Assembly (NCBI RefSeq): GCF_004136015.1
Contig: NZ_CP024866.1
Span: 5,305,969 to 5,369,968 of the forward strand
Direction of reading: 5' to 3'
DNA length: 64,000 nucleotides
Source of the DNA: Pseudomonas sp. ACM7
GTDB taxonomy: Bacteria; Pseudomonadota; Gammaproteobacteria; Pseudomonadales; Pseudomonadaceae
The notes under the pieces are model-generated. The model searched no databases. It had not been told where the DNA came from and saw only the letters and a list, made by a program, of their open reading frames with translations. A program made the translations under genes and the position numbers. Shown here one piece after another: positions 53,809-62,452 of the stretch. Position 1 is the first letter of the stretch; the number at the start of each line of letters is the position of its first letter.

Positions 53809-54111
53809 GTCGCTACCCCGTCTGGATTGGGTGATGCGGATAAGGTCTGTTATCGCTACGCACTGCCATCAGGTCAAGGCCTGATCACAACGCGGGTGTC
53901 GAAAGTGGTGGCGAGAGGCTGCCTATTACAGACTGCGCGCTCGATCAGCATAGCTGAATCGTTTTACCAGATGGCAACACGGATTGTCATGACCTACAGC
54001 ACACGCAGTCTTGATCGGTTGAAAGAGGGATGAAAGTGGTGGTTTTTGACCTGAAAACACACAACGGCCGATGCTGCGGTTAAACTTCGCGCTCTTTCTA
54101 AAGGAGTTCAT
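53809..54111. other. Divergent intergenic region
   Basis: 303 bases between gapN-like and DyP-type genes, facing away from each other. No repeats or further genes seen; two promoters are expected but no clear operator stands out. Confidence 0.5.
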
Positions 54112-54999
54112 ATGAGTTACTACCAGCCGGGCATTCTCGCCACCCCAGTTCCGCCTCAAGCCCGTCATATGTTCTTCGCACTCGAATCCGCCGCTGCATT
54201 GCCGGCCGCGCTGGAGAACCTGCAGGGGCTGGTGGACGGGAAGTCGGCAGTGGTTGGGTTCGGTGAGTCCCTGGTCAAGGCCCTCAAGGGGCAGATTGAA
54301 GGCCTGCGCGCCTTTCCAGCGTTGACCGGTGTCGGCGTCGATAACCCGTCGACCCAGCACGCGCTCTGGTGCTGGTTGCACGGTGTCGACCGTGGCGAAT
54401 TGCTCAACCGCAGCAACGCCATCGAAGCGGCGCTGGCCCCGGCCCTGCGCCTGGTGCAGATGAACGAAACCTTCCGCCACCTCACCGGCCACGACCTGAC
54501 CGGTTACGAAGACGGCACCGAAAACCCTCACGACGAAGCCGCCGTCGCCGCTGCGCTGGTGAGTGACGGCGCTGACGGAATGGTCGGCGGCAGTTTCGCC
54601 GCGATCCAGCAGTGGCAGCACGACCTGAAAGGTTTCCACGCGAGGCCGTCCCATGAGAAGGACAACATCATGGGCCGTCGTTTGAGCGACAACGAAGAGC
54701 TAGACGACGCGCCGATCTCCGCTCACGTCAAACGCACCGCCCAGGAAAGCTTCGCCCCCGAGGCATTCGTGGTGCGCCGTTCCATGCCCTGGATCGAAGG
54801 CGACCGCGCCGGCCTGATGTTCCTGGCCTTCGGTTTCTCCCTCGACGCCTTCGAAGCCCAACTACGCCGCATGAGCGGTCTGGAAGACGGCATCACCGAT
54901 GGTTTGTACCGCATCAGCCGGCCGATCACCGGCGGCTACTACTGGTGCCCGCCGCTCAAGGACGGTCATCTGGACCTGCGCGCACTGCGCATCAGCTAA
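54112..54999 (+). CDS. Dye-decolorising (DyP-type) haem peroxidase, YfeX-like
   Basis: A 295-residue haem peroxidase. The catalytic Asp lies in GYEDGTENP (GxxDG motif), with the haem-distal Arg later in HVKRTAQES-type segments and the proximal His expected in the C-terminal half. The length and lack of a signal place it in the YfeX/class B group that acts in the cytoplasm, reducing peroxides with small electron donors; a role in iron release from haem has been argued for YfeX. AAGGAG precedes the ATG. Confidence 0.85.
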   Translation: MSYYQPGILATPVPPQARHMFFALESAAALPAALENLQGLVDGKSAVVGFGESLVKALKGQIEGLRAFPALTGVGVDNPSTQHALWCWLHGVDRGELLNRSNAIEAALAPALRLVQMNETFRHLTGHDLTGYEDGTENPHDEAAVAAALVSDGADGMVGGSFAAIQQWQHDLKGFHARPSHEKDNIMGRRLSDNEELDDAPISAHVKRTAQESFAPEAFVVRRSMPWIEGDRAGLMFLAFGFSLDAFEAQLRRMSGLEDGITDGLYRISRPITGGYYWCPPLKDGHLDLRALRIS

Positions 55000-55015
55000 A
55001 CATCAGGGAGTGAGT

Positions 55016-55984
55016 ATGAACGTGGTGCGTTGGGGCATGATCGGGTGTGGCAGCGTCGCTGAACGCAAGAGCGGGCCGGCCTTCTACAAGGCGCCCGGCT
55101 CGGCGCTGGTGGCGGTAATGGGCCGGCGTCTGGAGGCAGTGACGGATTACGCCGCGCGCCACGGCATCGCTCGGGTCTACACCGATGTGGACGCGTTGAT
55201 CAATGATCCCGAGGTCGACGCGGTATACATCGCCACGCCGCCTGACAGTCATCACGCTTACACCTTGAGGGTGGCCGCCGCCGGCAAACATTGCTGCGTC
55301 GAAAAACCGATGTCGTTGAATGCCGGGCAAAGCCGTGAGATGCAAAAGGTCTTTGCCGATGCCGGGCTGCACCTGTTTGTTTCCTATTACCGGCGTTCAC
55401 TTCCACGCTTCCAGCAAGTGCGGCAATGGCTGGAGGAAGGGCGGATCGGCGAGGTCCGGCACTTGACCTGGACCTTGACCAAAGCGCCATCTCCGACCGA
55501 TCTTGGCGGTACTGATAACTGGCGCACCGACCCGGTAATTTCCGGCGGTGGTTATTTCGCCGACCTGGCCAGTCATGGCTTCGACCTGTTCCAGTACCTG
55601 CTCGGTGACATCGTCGAAGTCGCCGGGTTTACCGCGCACCAGGCCGGTTTGTATACCGCCGAGGATGCCGTCAGCGCCAGTTGGCGGTTTGCTTCGGGCG
55701 CCCTGGGTATGGGGTGCTGGAATTTCGTTGCGGACCGACGTGAAGATCGGGTCGAGCTGATCGGCAGCAAAGGCCGGATCAGCTTTTCCGTATTCGATGA
55801 ACATCCGGTTCAGCTTGAAGCCGATGAAACCCTCAGCCTGCACATCGAAAATCACCACCACATTCAATGGCATCACGTACAGGGTATGAACGCCCATATC
55901 CGTGGAGAAGCGCAGCATCCAGCCGTGGCCGAGCAGGCATTGAAAACCGATTGGGTGATGGACCAGATCCTCAAACGCCGCTAA
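55016..55984 (+). CDS. Gfo/Idh/MocA-family oxidoreductase
   Basis: A 322-residue NAD(P)-dependent dehydrogenase of the inositol/glucose-fructose oxidoreductase fold. The Rossmann GMIGCGSVAERK begins the protein, then EVDAVYIATPPDSHHAY and the catalytic Lys in CVEKPMSLN. The C-terminal substrate domain has GGGYFADLASHGFDL-type and later HIRGEAQHP segments. GGGAG precedes the ATG. The natural substrate, a sugar or polyol, is unknown; it follows the DyP gene and may share its message. Confidence 0.85.
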   Translation: MNVVRWGMIGCGSVAERKSGPAFYKAPGSALVAVMGRRLEAVTDYAARHGIARVYTDVDALINDPEVDAVYIATPPDSHHAYTLRVAAAGKHCCVEKPMSLNAGQSREMQKVFADAGLHLFVSYYRRSLPRFQQVRQWLEEGRIGEVRHLTWTLTKAPSPTDLGGTDNWRTDPVISGGGYFADLASHGFDLFQYLLGDIVEVAGFTAHQAGLYTAEDAVSASWRFASGALGMGCWNFVADRREDRVELIGSKGRISFSVFDEHPVQLEADETLSLHIENHHHIQWHHVQGMNAHIRGEAQHPAVAEQALKTDWVMDQILKRR

Positions 55985-56006
55985 CGCTCACTGAACGCCC
56001 CGCCGA

Positions 56007-56157
56007 TGTAGCAGCTGCCGAGCATCGTGAGGCTGCGTTCGGCGGCGAAGCCGTCGTAAACCCTGAATGCGAGGTTGTACTGACATACCGAGTTGCCTGA
56101 TTTCACGACGGCTTCGCCGCCGAACGCAGCGTCACGCTGCTCGGCAGCTGCTACAAG
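56007..56157. repeat. Long imperfect inverted repeat
   Basis: GTAGCAGCTGCCGAGCA...GAGGCTGCGTTCGGCGGCGA at 56007-56054 is answered by the reverse complement at about 56107-56157; spacer of about 50 bases. Confidence 0.8.
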
Positions 56158-56226
56158 TCCGCGGTCGTTCGGCGAATCTAACCTTATGCTCAAACAGTAT
56201 TTCTCAAGCCTCCCATTAGAACTTTA

Positions 56227-56260
56227 AGATCACGTCATAACTCGTTATAACAAGTGATCT
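56227..56260. promoter_or_regulatory. Nested palindromic operator candidate before the GntR/UTRA gene
   Basis: AGATCAC-N20-GTGATCT encloses ATAACTCGTTAT (56237-56248), almost concentric, in the 16 bases before the start codon. Such ATAAC-NN-GTTAT cores fit HutC-type GntR operators; autoregulation is likely. Confidence 0.6.
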
Positions 56261-56263
56261 GCC

Positions 56264-57016
56264 ATGACCGATAACGTTCTCTCCCTCAGTAGCGTCCCGC
56301 TGCACACCCAACTGCGGGATGTGCTGCGCGCCCGCATCCTCGACGGCGAATACCCGCAAGACAGTCAGATGCCTTCCGAAAGCGAACTCGGCGCGCTGTT
56401 CAAAGTCAGCCGCATCACCGTGCGCCAGGCCTTGGGGGATCTGCAGAAAGAAGGGCTGATCTTCAAGATCCACGGCAAGGGCACCTTCGTCGCCAAGCCG
56501 AAAACCTTCCAGAACGTCAGCACCCTGCAAGGCCTCGCCGAGTCCATGACCGGTCGCGGCTACGAGGTGATCAACCGCCTGCGCAGTTTCAAATTCATTC
56601 CCGCCGACAAACTCGTTGCCGAGCGCTTGCACGTCGCCGAAGGCGAGACGGTGGCGCAGATCAAACGCGTGCGGCTGATCAACCGCGAGCCGATTTCCCT
56701 GGAGATCACCTACCTGCCCAAGGCCATCGGCGAGCGCCTGGAGAAGGCCGATCTGGTCACTCGCGACATTTTCCTGATCCTGGAAAACGACTGCGGCCTG
56801 GCGCTCGGTCACGCGGATCTGGCCATCGACGCAGTGCTGGCCGACAGCGACCTGACCCAGGCGCTGAACGTCGAGCCCGGCTCGCCGATCATGCGCATCG
56901 AGCGTTTGACCCACGACGCCAGCGGCCAGCCCGTGGACTTCGAACACCTTTACTATCGCGGCGATGCCTTCCAGTACCGCCTGCGGATCGACCGGCAAAA
57001 AGGGGCGCAGGCATGA
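56264..57016 (+). CDS. GntR-family regulator, HutC/UTRA subfamily
   Basis: A 250-residue regulator. Winged helix at about residues 12-80 (HTQLRDVLRARILDGEYPQD, ESELGALFKVSRITVRQAL, HGKGTFVA), then a UTRA ligand-binding domain (RLRSFKFIPADKLVAERLHV, EPISLEITYLPKAIGER). It overlaps the next gene by 4 bases (its stop at 57014-57016 overlaps the ATG at 57013), so it is coupled to the flavoprotein gene and is the obvious regulator of that unit. A nested palindrome precedes its start. Confidence 0.9.
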   Translation: MTDNVLSLSSVPLHTQLRDVLRARILDGEYPQDSQMPSESELGALFKVSRITVRQALGDLQKEGLIFKIHGKGTFVAKPKTFQNVSTLQGLAESMTGRGYEVINRLRSFKFIPADKLVAERLHVAEGETVAQIKRVRLINREPISLEITYLPKAIGERLEKADLVTRDIFLILENDCGLALGHADLAIDAVLADSDLTQALNVEPGSPIMRIERLTHDASGQPVDFEHLYYRGDAFQYRLRIDRQKGAQA

Positions 57017-58758
57017 CTCACGGCTCAATGACTAGAAAGACGCTCGAACAGGAATACGACATCGTCGTGATCGGCGGCGGCACCGCAGGACCGATGGCGG
57101 CAATCAAGGCCAAGGAACGCAACCGCGATTTGCGCGTGTTGCTGATCGACAAGGCCAACGTCAAACGCAGCGGTGCGATCAGCATGGGCATGGACGGCCT
57201 GAACAACGCGATCATTCCCGGCCATTCGACGCCGGAGCAATACACCAAGGAAATCACCATCGCAAACGACGGCATCGTCAATCAGGCGGCGGTCTATGCC
57301 TACGCGACCCACAGCTTCGAAACCATCGAGCAACTGGACCGCTGGGGTGTGAAGTTCGAGAAGGACGAAACCGGCGACTACGCGGTGAAAAAGGTCCACC
57401 ACATGGGCGCCTACGTGCTGCCGATGCCGGAAGGTCACGACATCAAAAAAGTCCTGTATCGCCAGTTGAAACGGGCGCGGGTCAGCATCACCAATCGGCT
57501 GGTCTGCACACGCTTGCTGACGGACGAAGAGGGCGCGGTCAACGGCGTGATGGGGTTCGACTGCCGCACCGCCGACTTCCACGTGATCAGGGCCAAAGCC
57601 GTGATCCTCTGCTGCGGCGCCGCCGGACGTCTCGGTTTACCGTCCTCGGGCTACCTGATGGGCACCTACGAAACCCCCACCAACGCTGGCGACGGTTACG
57701 CCATGGCCTATCACGCCGGGGCAGAACTGGCGAACCTCGAATGCTTCCAGATCAACCCGTTGATCAAGGATTACAACGGCCCGGCCTGCGCCTACGTCAC
57801 CGGTCCGTTGGGCGGCTACACCGCGAACAACAAGGGCGAACGCTTCATCGAGTGCGATTACTGGAGCGGCCAGATGATGTGGGAGTTCCACCAGGAGCTC
57901 GAAAGCGGCAACGGCCCGGTGTTCCTCAAACTCGATCACCTGGCCGAGGAAACCATCCAGAACATTGAAGAGATCCTGCACAGCAACGAACGTCCGAGTC
58001 GCGGCCAGTTTCATGCCAATCGCGGCACCGACTACCGCACGCAAATGGTCGAGATGCACATCTCGGAAATCGGCTTTTGCAGCGGTCACTCGGCATCGGG
58101 TGTGTGGGTCAACGAGAAGGCCGAAACCTCGGTCAAGGGTTTGTACTCGGCGGGTGACATGGCCGCGGTGCCGCACAACTACATGCTCGGCGCGTTCACC
58201 TACGGCTGGTTTGCCGGCACCAACGCGGCGGATTTTGTCGCCGGTCGCGAATTTTCAGCGGTCGATGCCCAGCAGATCGAAACAGAAAAGGCCCGGGTCT
58301 ACGCACCGCTGGACCGCGAACACGGTCTGCCGCCAGCGCAAGTGGAGTACAAGCTGCGACGTTTTGTGAACGACTACCTGCAACCGCCGAAAGTGACCAA
58401 AAAAATGCAGATCGGCCTGCAACGCTTCAGCGATATCCAGCGCGATCTCGATCAGATCAAGGCCCACAACGCCCACGAACTGATGCGCGCCATGGAAGTC
58501 AGCATGATTCGCGACTGCGCCGAAATGGCCGCCCGTGCTTCGCTGTTCCGCGCCGAAAGCCGCTGGGGGCTTTACCACTATCGGGTCGACCACCCGCAAC
58601 GCAACGACAGCGACTGGTTCTGCCATTGCCACCTGAAGAAGGATGAAAACGGACTGATGACCAGTTTCAAGAAAGCCGTCGAGCCTTACATCATCCCGCT
58701 GGGCGCCGATGAAATGCAGGCCTACGACCGGCTGCGAGTCGGTGCCTTTGCTGCCTGA
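57013..58758 (+). CDS. AprA-like/fumarate-reductase-like FAD flavoprotein
   Basis: A 581-residue flavoprotein. The FAD motif DIVVIGGGTAGPMAA lies near residue 17, the histidine-attached FAD region and active-site segments follow (INPLIKDYNGP, the GYTANNKGERF loop), and the C-terminal helical domain has RRFVNDYLQPPK. Its partner downstream is a two-cluster ferredoxin, exactly the pairing of dissimilatory APS reductase AprAB, which this resembles more than succinate dehydrogenase. In an aerobe its reaction is unknown; sulfur oxidation or reduction is inferred from neighbours. ATG at 57013 overlaps the regulator stop; Met at residue 6 is an alternative start. Confidence 0.82.
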   Translation: MTHGSMTRKTLEQEYDIVVIGGGTAGPMAAIKAKERNRDLRVLLIDKANVKRSGAISMGMDGLNNAIIPGHSTPEQYTKEITIANDGIVNQAAVYAYATHSFETIEQLDRWGVKFEKDETGDYAVKKVHHMGAYVLPMPEGHDIKKVLYRQLKRARVSITNRLVCTRLLTDEEGAVNGVMGFDCRTADFHVIRAKAVILCCGAAGRLGLPSSGYLMGTYETPTNAGDGYAMAYHAGAELANLECFQINPLIKDYNGPACAYVTGPLGGYTANNKGERFIECDYWSGQMMWEFHQELESGNGPVFLKLDHLAEETIQNIEEILHSNERPSRGQFHANRGTDYRTQMVEMHISEIGFCSGHSASGVWVNEKAETSVKGLYSAGDMAAVPHNYMLGAFTYGWFAGTNAADFVAGREFSAVDAQQIETEKARVYAPLDREHGLPPAQVEYKLRRFVNDYLQPPKVTKKMQIGLQRFSDIQRDLDQIKAHNAHELMRAMEVSMIRDCAEMAARASLFRAESRWGLYHYRVDHPQRNDSDWFCHCHLKKDENGLMTSFKKAVEPYIIPLGADEMQAYDRLRVGAFAA

Positions 58759-58784
58759 GCCTCACCAAAAGAGAGACCGCGAAA

Positions 58785-59030
58785 ATGGCCTATCAACCCC
58801 AGGAAATCTTCTTCCGCTCCAACGCGCCCGTCACGGTCGATGAGGACCTTTGCATTGCCCACAAAGGATGCACCGTGTGCGTCGACGTGTGCCCGATGGA
58901 CCTGCTGGCGATCAACCCGGCCACGCAAAAGGCCTACATGGCGTTTGACGAATGCTGGTATTGCATGCCGTGCGAAAAGGACTGCCCGACGGGCGCAGTG
59001 AAAGTCGAAATCCCTTATCTCCTGCGTTGA
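58785..59030 (+). CDS. AprB-like ferredoxin with two 4Fe-4S clusters
   Basis: An 81-residue electron carrier. Cluster one is Cys23, Cys29, Cys32, Cys36 (C-x5-C-x2-C-x3-CP) and cluster two Cys57, Cys60, Cys63, Cys67 (CWYCMPCEKDCP). The C-terminal DECWYCMPCEKDCPTGAVKV segment is close to the end of AprB. It passes electrons to or from the flavoprotein, 26 bases upstream. The first cluster's C-x5-C spacing is wider than the usual C-x2-C and is a feature of this AprB-like group. Confidence 0.88.
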   Translation: MAYQPQEIFFRSNAPVTVDEDLCIAHKGCTVCVDVCPMDLLAINPATQKAYMAFDECWYCMPCEKDCPTGAVKVEIPYLLR

Positions 59031-59044
59031 CTGACAGGACGCCA

Positions 59045-59140
59045 TCGCGGGCAAGCCCGGCTCCCACAGGTTTCTTTGGTGTCTGCAAAATTTTGGATTC
59101 AGCACAAATCACTGTGGGAGCGGGCTTGCCCGCGAAGAGG
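59045..59140. repeat. REP palindrome, diverged
   Basis: TCGCGGGCAAGCCCGGCTCC and TGTGGGAGCGGGCTTGCCCG flank a spacer between the ferredoxin and the binding-protein genes, so the two transcription units may be separated here. Confidence 0.85.
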
Positions 59141-59267
59141 CCAGTCCAGACAACCACAAAGCCATCCGGCAACCACCGGACGCCTGATTCAAACACCCCT
59201 CGTTTCCCACCGCGCCCTGATCGTGGCGGAGACGAACATCCTATAAATGATTCGAGGGGATTTACCT

Positions 59268-60686
59268 ATGTCTTTGCCAATATTGCTGCGTGCAGCATTT
59301 GCCGGTCTGGTACTGGCCTCATTCACCCTGTCGGCGTCGGCCGAAACCATCCGCATTGCCATCGGCACCCAGGACACCACCATCAACTGCGCCGCCGGCG
59401 GCCTGTTGATTCGCGAGCTGGGCTTGCTGGACAAATACCTGCCCCACGACGGCTCCTACAAAGACGCCAAGTACGATGTGGAGTGGAAGAACTTCACCAG
59501 CGGCGCGCCCCTGACCAACGAGATGGTCGCCGGCAAACTCGACTTCGGCGCCATGGCCGATTTCCCCGGTTCGTTCAACGGTGTGGCGTTCGAAACGGCG
59601 GGCAAGCACAGCCTGTTTATCAGCGTGCTGTCGGGTAGCATCAAGGGCAGTGGCAACGGCATCGTGGTGCCGAGCGCCTCGAGTGTGCAGTCGCTGGCCG
59701 AACTCAAGGGCAAGACCATTTCCGTGCCGTTCGCCTCGACGGCGCACGGCATGTTGCTGCGGGCCGTGGCTGCCCAAGGCTGGGACCCGCTGAAAGACGT
59801 GAACATCATCGCCCAGCCGCCGGAAGTTGCCGGCTCGGCCTTGCAGGCCGGGAAGATCGACGCCCACGCCGACTTCGTGCCGTTCGCCGAACTGTTCCCC
59901 AGCCGTGGTTTCGCTCGCAAGATCTATGACGGCGCCCAGGCCAATGCGCCGACTTTTCACGGTGCGTTAGTGGATCAGGCCTACGCGAAAAAGTACCCGG
60001 AAATTGTGGTGGCTTACCTGCGTGCAAGCATTGAAGCCAACCAGTTGCTCGCGGCTGAACCGGAGAAATACAGCGAGTTGATCGCCAAGGTCACCGGCGT
60101 CGATGCCGAGGTCAATTACCTGTTCCACGGTCCGCTGGGCGTGCAAACCCGCGACCTGAGCTGGAAGCCGGAATACCGTCAGGCCGTCGGGACGGCCATC
60201 GATACCCTCAAGCTGTTGAAGAAGGCTGATCGCGGGTTGGACCTCAATACCTTCATCGACGACCAATACATCCGCGCTGCATTCAAGGCCTCGAATCTGG
60301 ATTACACCGCGCAACTGGCCAACTACGGACAGACGCCGCTCAAGGCGGTGGATGCGTCGAGCGGCAAAGCCATCACCGATTTCAGTCATGTGGCAGAGAT
60401 CTGGGTGCGTGGCGAGCCGAAGGTTCGGCAGTACGCCTCGGCGGAGTCGGCGTTCACCGCGTTGGCCAGCCTGAAGCAGGAAGGCAAAAACATCCGCGCG
60501 GTGTATGCCCAGGCGAGTGACAGCGGGATCAAGTTGCTGGCGGATCAGGCGTGGTTTGCCAGTGATGTGAAAGGGCGCCTCAGCGCGTTTCTGCTCAAAG
60601 GCCAGGCCCAACAATTCGCCACGGCACAGGGCGGAAAAGTCTTCGACTTCACCGACGCTACCACCCAGGCCGTCGCCGTCCGCTAA
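59268..60686 (+). CDS. SsuA/NrtA-like binding protein fused to a NosL-like domain
   Basis: A 472-residue exported protein. After a signal peptide (cleavage near LSASAETI) the first 320 residues form an SsuA/NrtA-type binding protein: IRIAIGTQDTTINCAAGGLL, NEMVAGKLDFGAMADFPGSF, LKGKTISVPFASTAHGMLLR. The remaining 120 or so residues are extra for this family and resemble the NosL/copper-chaperone fold, ending DVKGRLSAFLLKGQAQQFAT, GGKVFDF. GAGGGG precedes the ATG at 59268. It belongs to the permease and ATPase downstream. The added domain could bind a metal or deliver substrate; both are inference. Confidence 0.8.
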   Translation: MSLPILLRAAFAGLVLASFTLSASAETIRIAIGTQDTTINCAAGGLLIRELGLLDKYLPHDGSYKDAKYDVEWKNFTSGAPLTNEMVAGKLDFGAMADFPGSFNGVAFETAGKHSLFISVLSGSIKGSGNGIVVPSASSVQSLAELKGKTISVPFASTAHGMLLRAVAAQGWDPLKDVNIIAQPPEVAGSALQAGKIDAHADFVPFAELFPSRGFARKIYDGAQANAPTFHGALVDQAYAKKYPEIVVAYLRASIEANQLLAAEPEKYSELIAKVTGVDAEVNYLFHGPLGVQTRDLSWKPEYRQAVGTAIDTLKLLKKADRGLDLNTFIDDQYIRAAFKASNLDYTAQLANYGQTPLKAVDASSGKAITDFSHVAEIWVRGEPKVRQYASAESAFTALASLKQEGKNIRAVYAQASDSGIKLLADQAWFASDVKGRLSAFLLKGQAQQFATAQGGKVFDFTDATTQAVAVR

Positions 60687-60705
60687 CCCCCGGAAACCGC
60701 AATCC

Positions 60706-60799
60706 CCTGTGGGAGCGGGCTTGCTCGCGAATGCGATTTTTCATTCAACATTGATGTCGACTGATCCATCGCATTCGCGAGCAAGCCCGCTCCCACAGG
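60706..60799. repeat. REP palindrome
   Basis: CCTGTGGGAGCGGGCTTGCT with its reverse complement, placed between the binding-protein and permease genes of one transporter. Confidence 0.95.
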
Positions 60800-60821
60800 A
60801 TCTCGGTTGAGAGGAAGTATT

Positions 60822-61604
60822 GTGTACAGATCCTATTTACGCTGGATCCCCCGAGCCGCTTCACTGCTGCTCTGCCTTGTATTCTGGCAACTCGCCGCCA
60901 GCCACCACTGGAACCTCGGCCTGGTCACCTTCGCCAATGTCCCGACGCCACTGGCGGTCATCGAAGCCGCCCTCGGCCTCGGCGACTCCGGCAAGCTCGC
61001 GCAACACCTCGGTAGCAGCCTCAGCCGGGTCTTCGCCGGTTACTTCGCGGCGCTGATCATCGGCATCGCGTTGGGCCTGGCCATCGGTCGCTCGAAATGG
61101 GCTGAAGACCTGCTGCTACCACCGCTGGAAGTCCTGCGCCCGATCCCCGCCGTGGCCTGGATTCCACTGGCGATCCTGATGTTCCCCTCGTCAGAGCTGT
61201 CGATGGTCTTCATCACCTTCACCGGCGCACTGTTCCCGATTTTGCTCAATACCGTGCATGGCGTCGAAGGCGTCGACCCACGGCTGATCGCCTCGGCGAA
61301 AAGCCTCGGGGCAGGGCGCCGGGCGATTCTGCTGGAGGTGATCCTGCCAGGCGCTGCGCCGAGCATCATCACCGGCCTGGCGATCGGCATGGGCACCTCA
61401 TGGTTCTGCCTGGTGACCGCCGAAATGATCTCCGGCCAGTACGGCATCGGTTATTACACCTGGGAGTCCTACACCCTCCAGAACTACGCCGACATCGTGG
61501 TCGGCATGTTGCTGATCGGCGTACTGGGGATGGGCAGCAGCCTGCTGATCAAACGTCTGGGCGGGCTGTTCACGCCCTGGCACCGACCACGAGGAAAAGC
61601 CTGA
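60822..61604 (+). CDS. ABC transporter permease, SsuC/TauC type
   Basis: A 260-residue inner-membrane permease starting at GTG 60822, chosen for the GAGGAAG seven bases upstream. Six hydrophobic segments and the EAA loop ASAKSLGAGRRAILLEVILP are present. The stop overlaps the ATPase start (ATGA at 61602-61606), so translation is coupled. It serves the binding protein upstream, from which it is separated by a REP. Confidence 0.88.
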   Translation: MYRSYLRWIPRAASLLLCLVFWQLAASHHWNLGLVTFANVPTPLAVIEAALGLGDSGKLAQHLGSSLSRVFAGYFAALIIGIALGLAIGRSKWAEDLLLPPLEVLRPIPAVAWIPLAILMFPSSELSMVFITFTGALFPILLNTVHGVEGVDPRLIASAKSLGAGRRAILLEVILPGAAPSIITGLAIGMGTSWFCLVTAEMISGQYGIGYYTWESYTLQNYADIVVGMLLIGVLGMGSSLLIKRLGGLFTPWHRPRGKA

Positions 61605-62452
61605 TGAGCGTGATGCAAACCCCTGAAGGACGGATCGACATCCGCCAACTGTCCATCGTCCTCGGCGAGGACAAGCAAGCCTTCGAAGCCGTGCAAGGTC
61701 TGGATTGCCAGATCGAGCCGGGGCAATTCGTGTGCATTCTCGGGCCGTCCGGTTGCGGCAAATCGACCCTGCTCGGTGCGCTGGCCGGTCATCTGCAACC
61801 GCGAACCGGCACCCTGAAAGTTGACGGTGCGCAGGTCCTGGGCCCATCGCCGCAGCGGGGCATGGTGTTCCAGCACCACACGCTGTTCCCTTGGCGCACC
61901 GTGCGCGACAACGTCGCTTTCGGCCTGAAAATGCGCGGCATCGGCAAAACCGAACGGCACCAGGCTGCCGACGAAATCCTTGCCCTGGTGGGCCTCGAAG
62001 GGTTTGCCGAGCGCTGGCCTGACCAACTCTCCGGTGGCATGCAGCAACGGGTCGAAATCGCCCGGGTGCTGATCAACCGCCCGCGCCTGTTGCTGATGGA
62101 CGAACCCTTCGGCGCCCTCGATGCGCTGACCCGGTTGAACATGCAGGAGCTGCTGCTGGACATCTGGACGCGAATTCGCACTACCGTGGTGTTCGTCACC
62201 CATGACATCGATGAAGCGCTGTTCCTCGCCGATCGGCTGCTGGTCATGAGCTCGCGCCCGGGCCGGATCATCGAAGACCTGCGCCTCGATTTTCCACGGC
62301 CACGCACCACCGAACTGGTCACCAGCCACGAGTTCTCCCGCTTGAAGCGCCATTGCCTCGAATTACTGCGTCACGAAGACGGTCGGCAGTTACCGCGCCT
62401 GAACCCTCTCGGACTTCCCCTTGAAAACAAACTGCCGCGATTTGCCCTATGA
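61604..62452 (+). CDS. ABC transporter ATP-binding protein, SsuB/TauB type
   Basis: A 282-residue ATPase with Walker A (GPSGCGKST), Q-loop (GMVFQHHTLFPW), signature LSGGMQQR, Walker B (LLLMDEPFGALD) and the switch His (VTHDIDEA). It has a C-terminal extension of about 50 residues that is longer than usual. It shares a 4-base overlap (ATGA) with the HEAT-repeat gene downstream. Confidence 0.9.
   Translation: MSVMQTPEGRIDIRQLSIVLGEDKQAFEAVQGLDCQIEPGQFVCILGPSGCGKSTLLGALAGHLQPRTGTLKVDGAQVLGPSPQRGMVFQHHTLFPWRTVRDNVAFGLKMRGIGKTERHQAADEILALVGLEGFAERWPDQLSGGMQQRVEIARVLINRPRLLLMDEPFGALDALTRLNMQELLLDIWTRIRTTVVFVTHDIDEALFLADRLLVMSSRPGRIIEDLRLDFPRPRTTELVTSHEFSRLKRHCLELLRHEDGRQLPRLNPLGLPLENKLPRFAL

Noticed and set aside
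52693..54033. 446-codon plus-strand frame across gapN-like gene
   Set aside because: Antisense shadow of a clearly recognisable aldehyde dehydrogenase.
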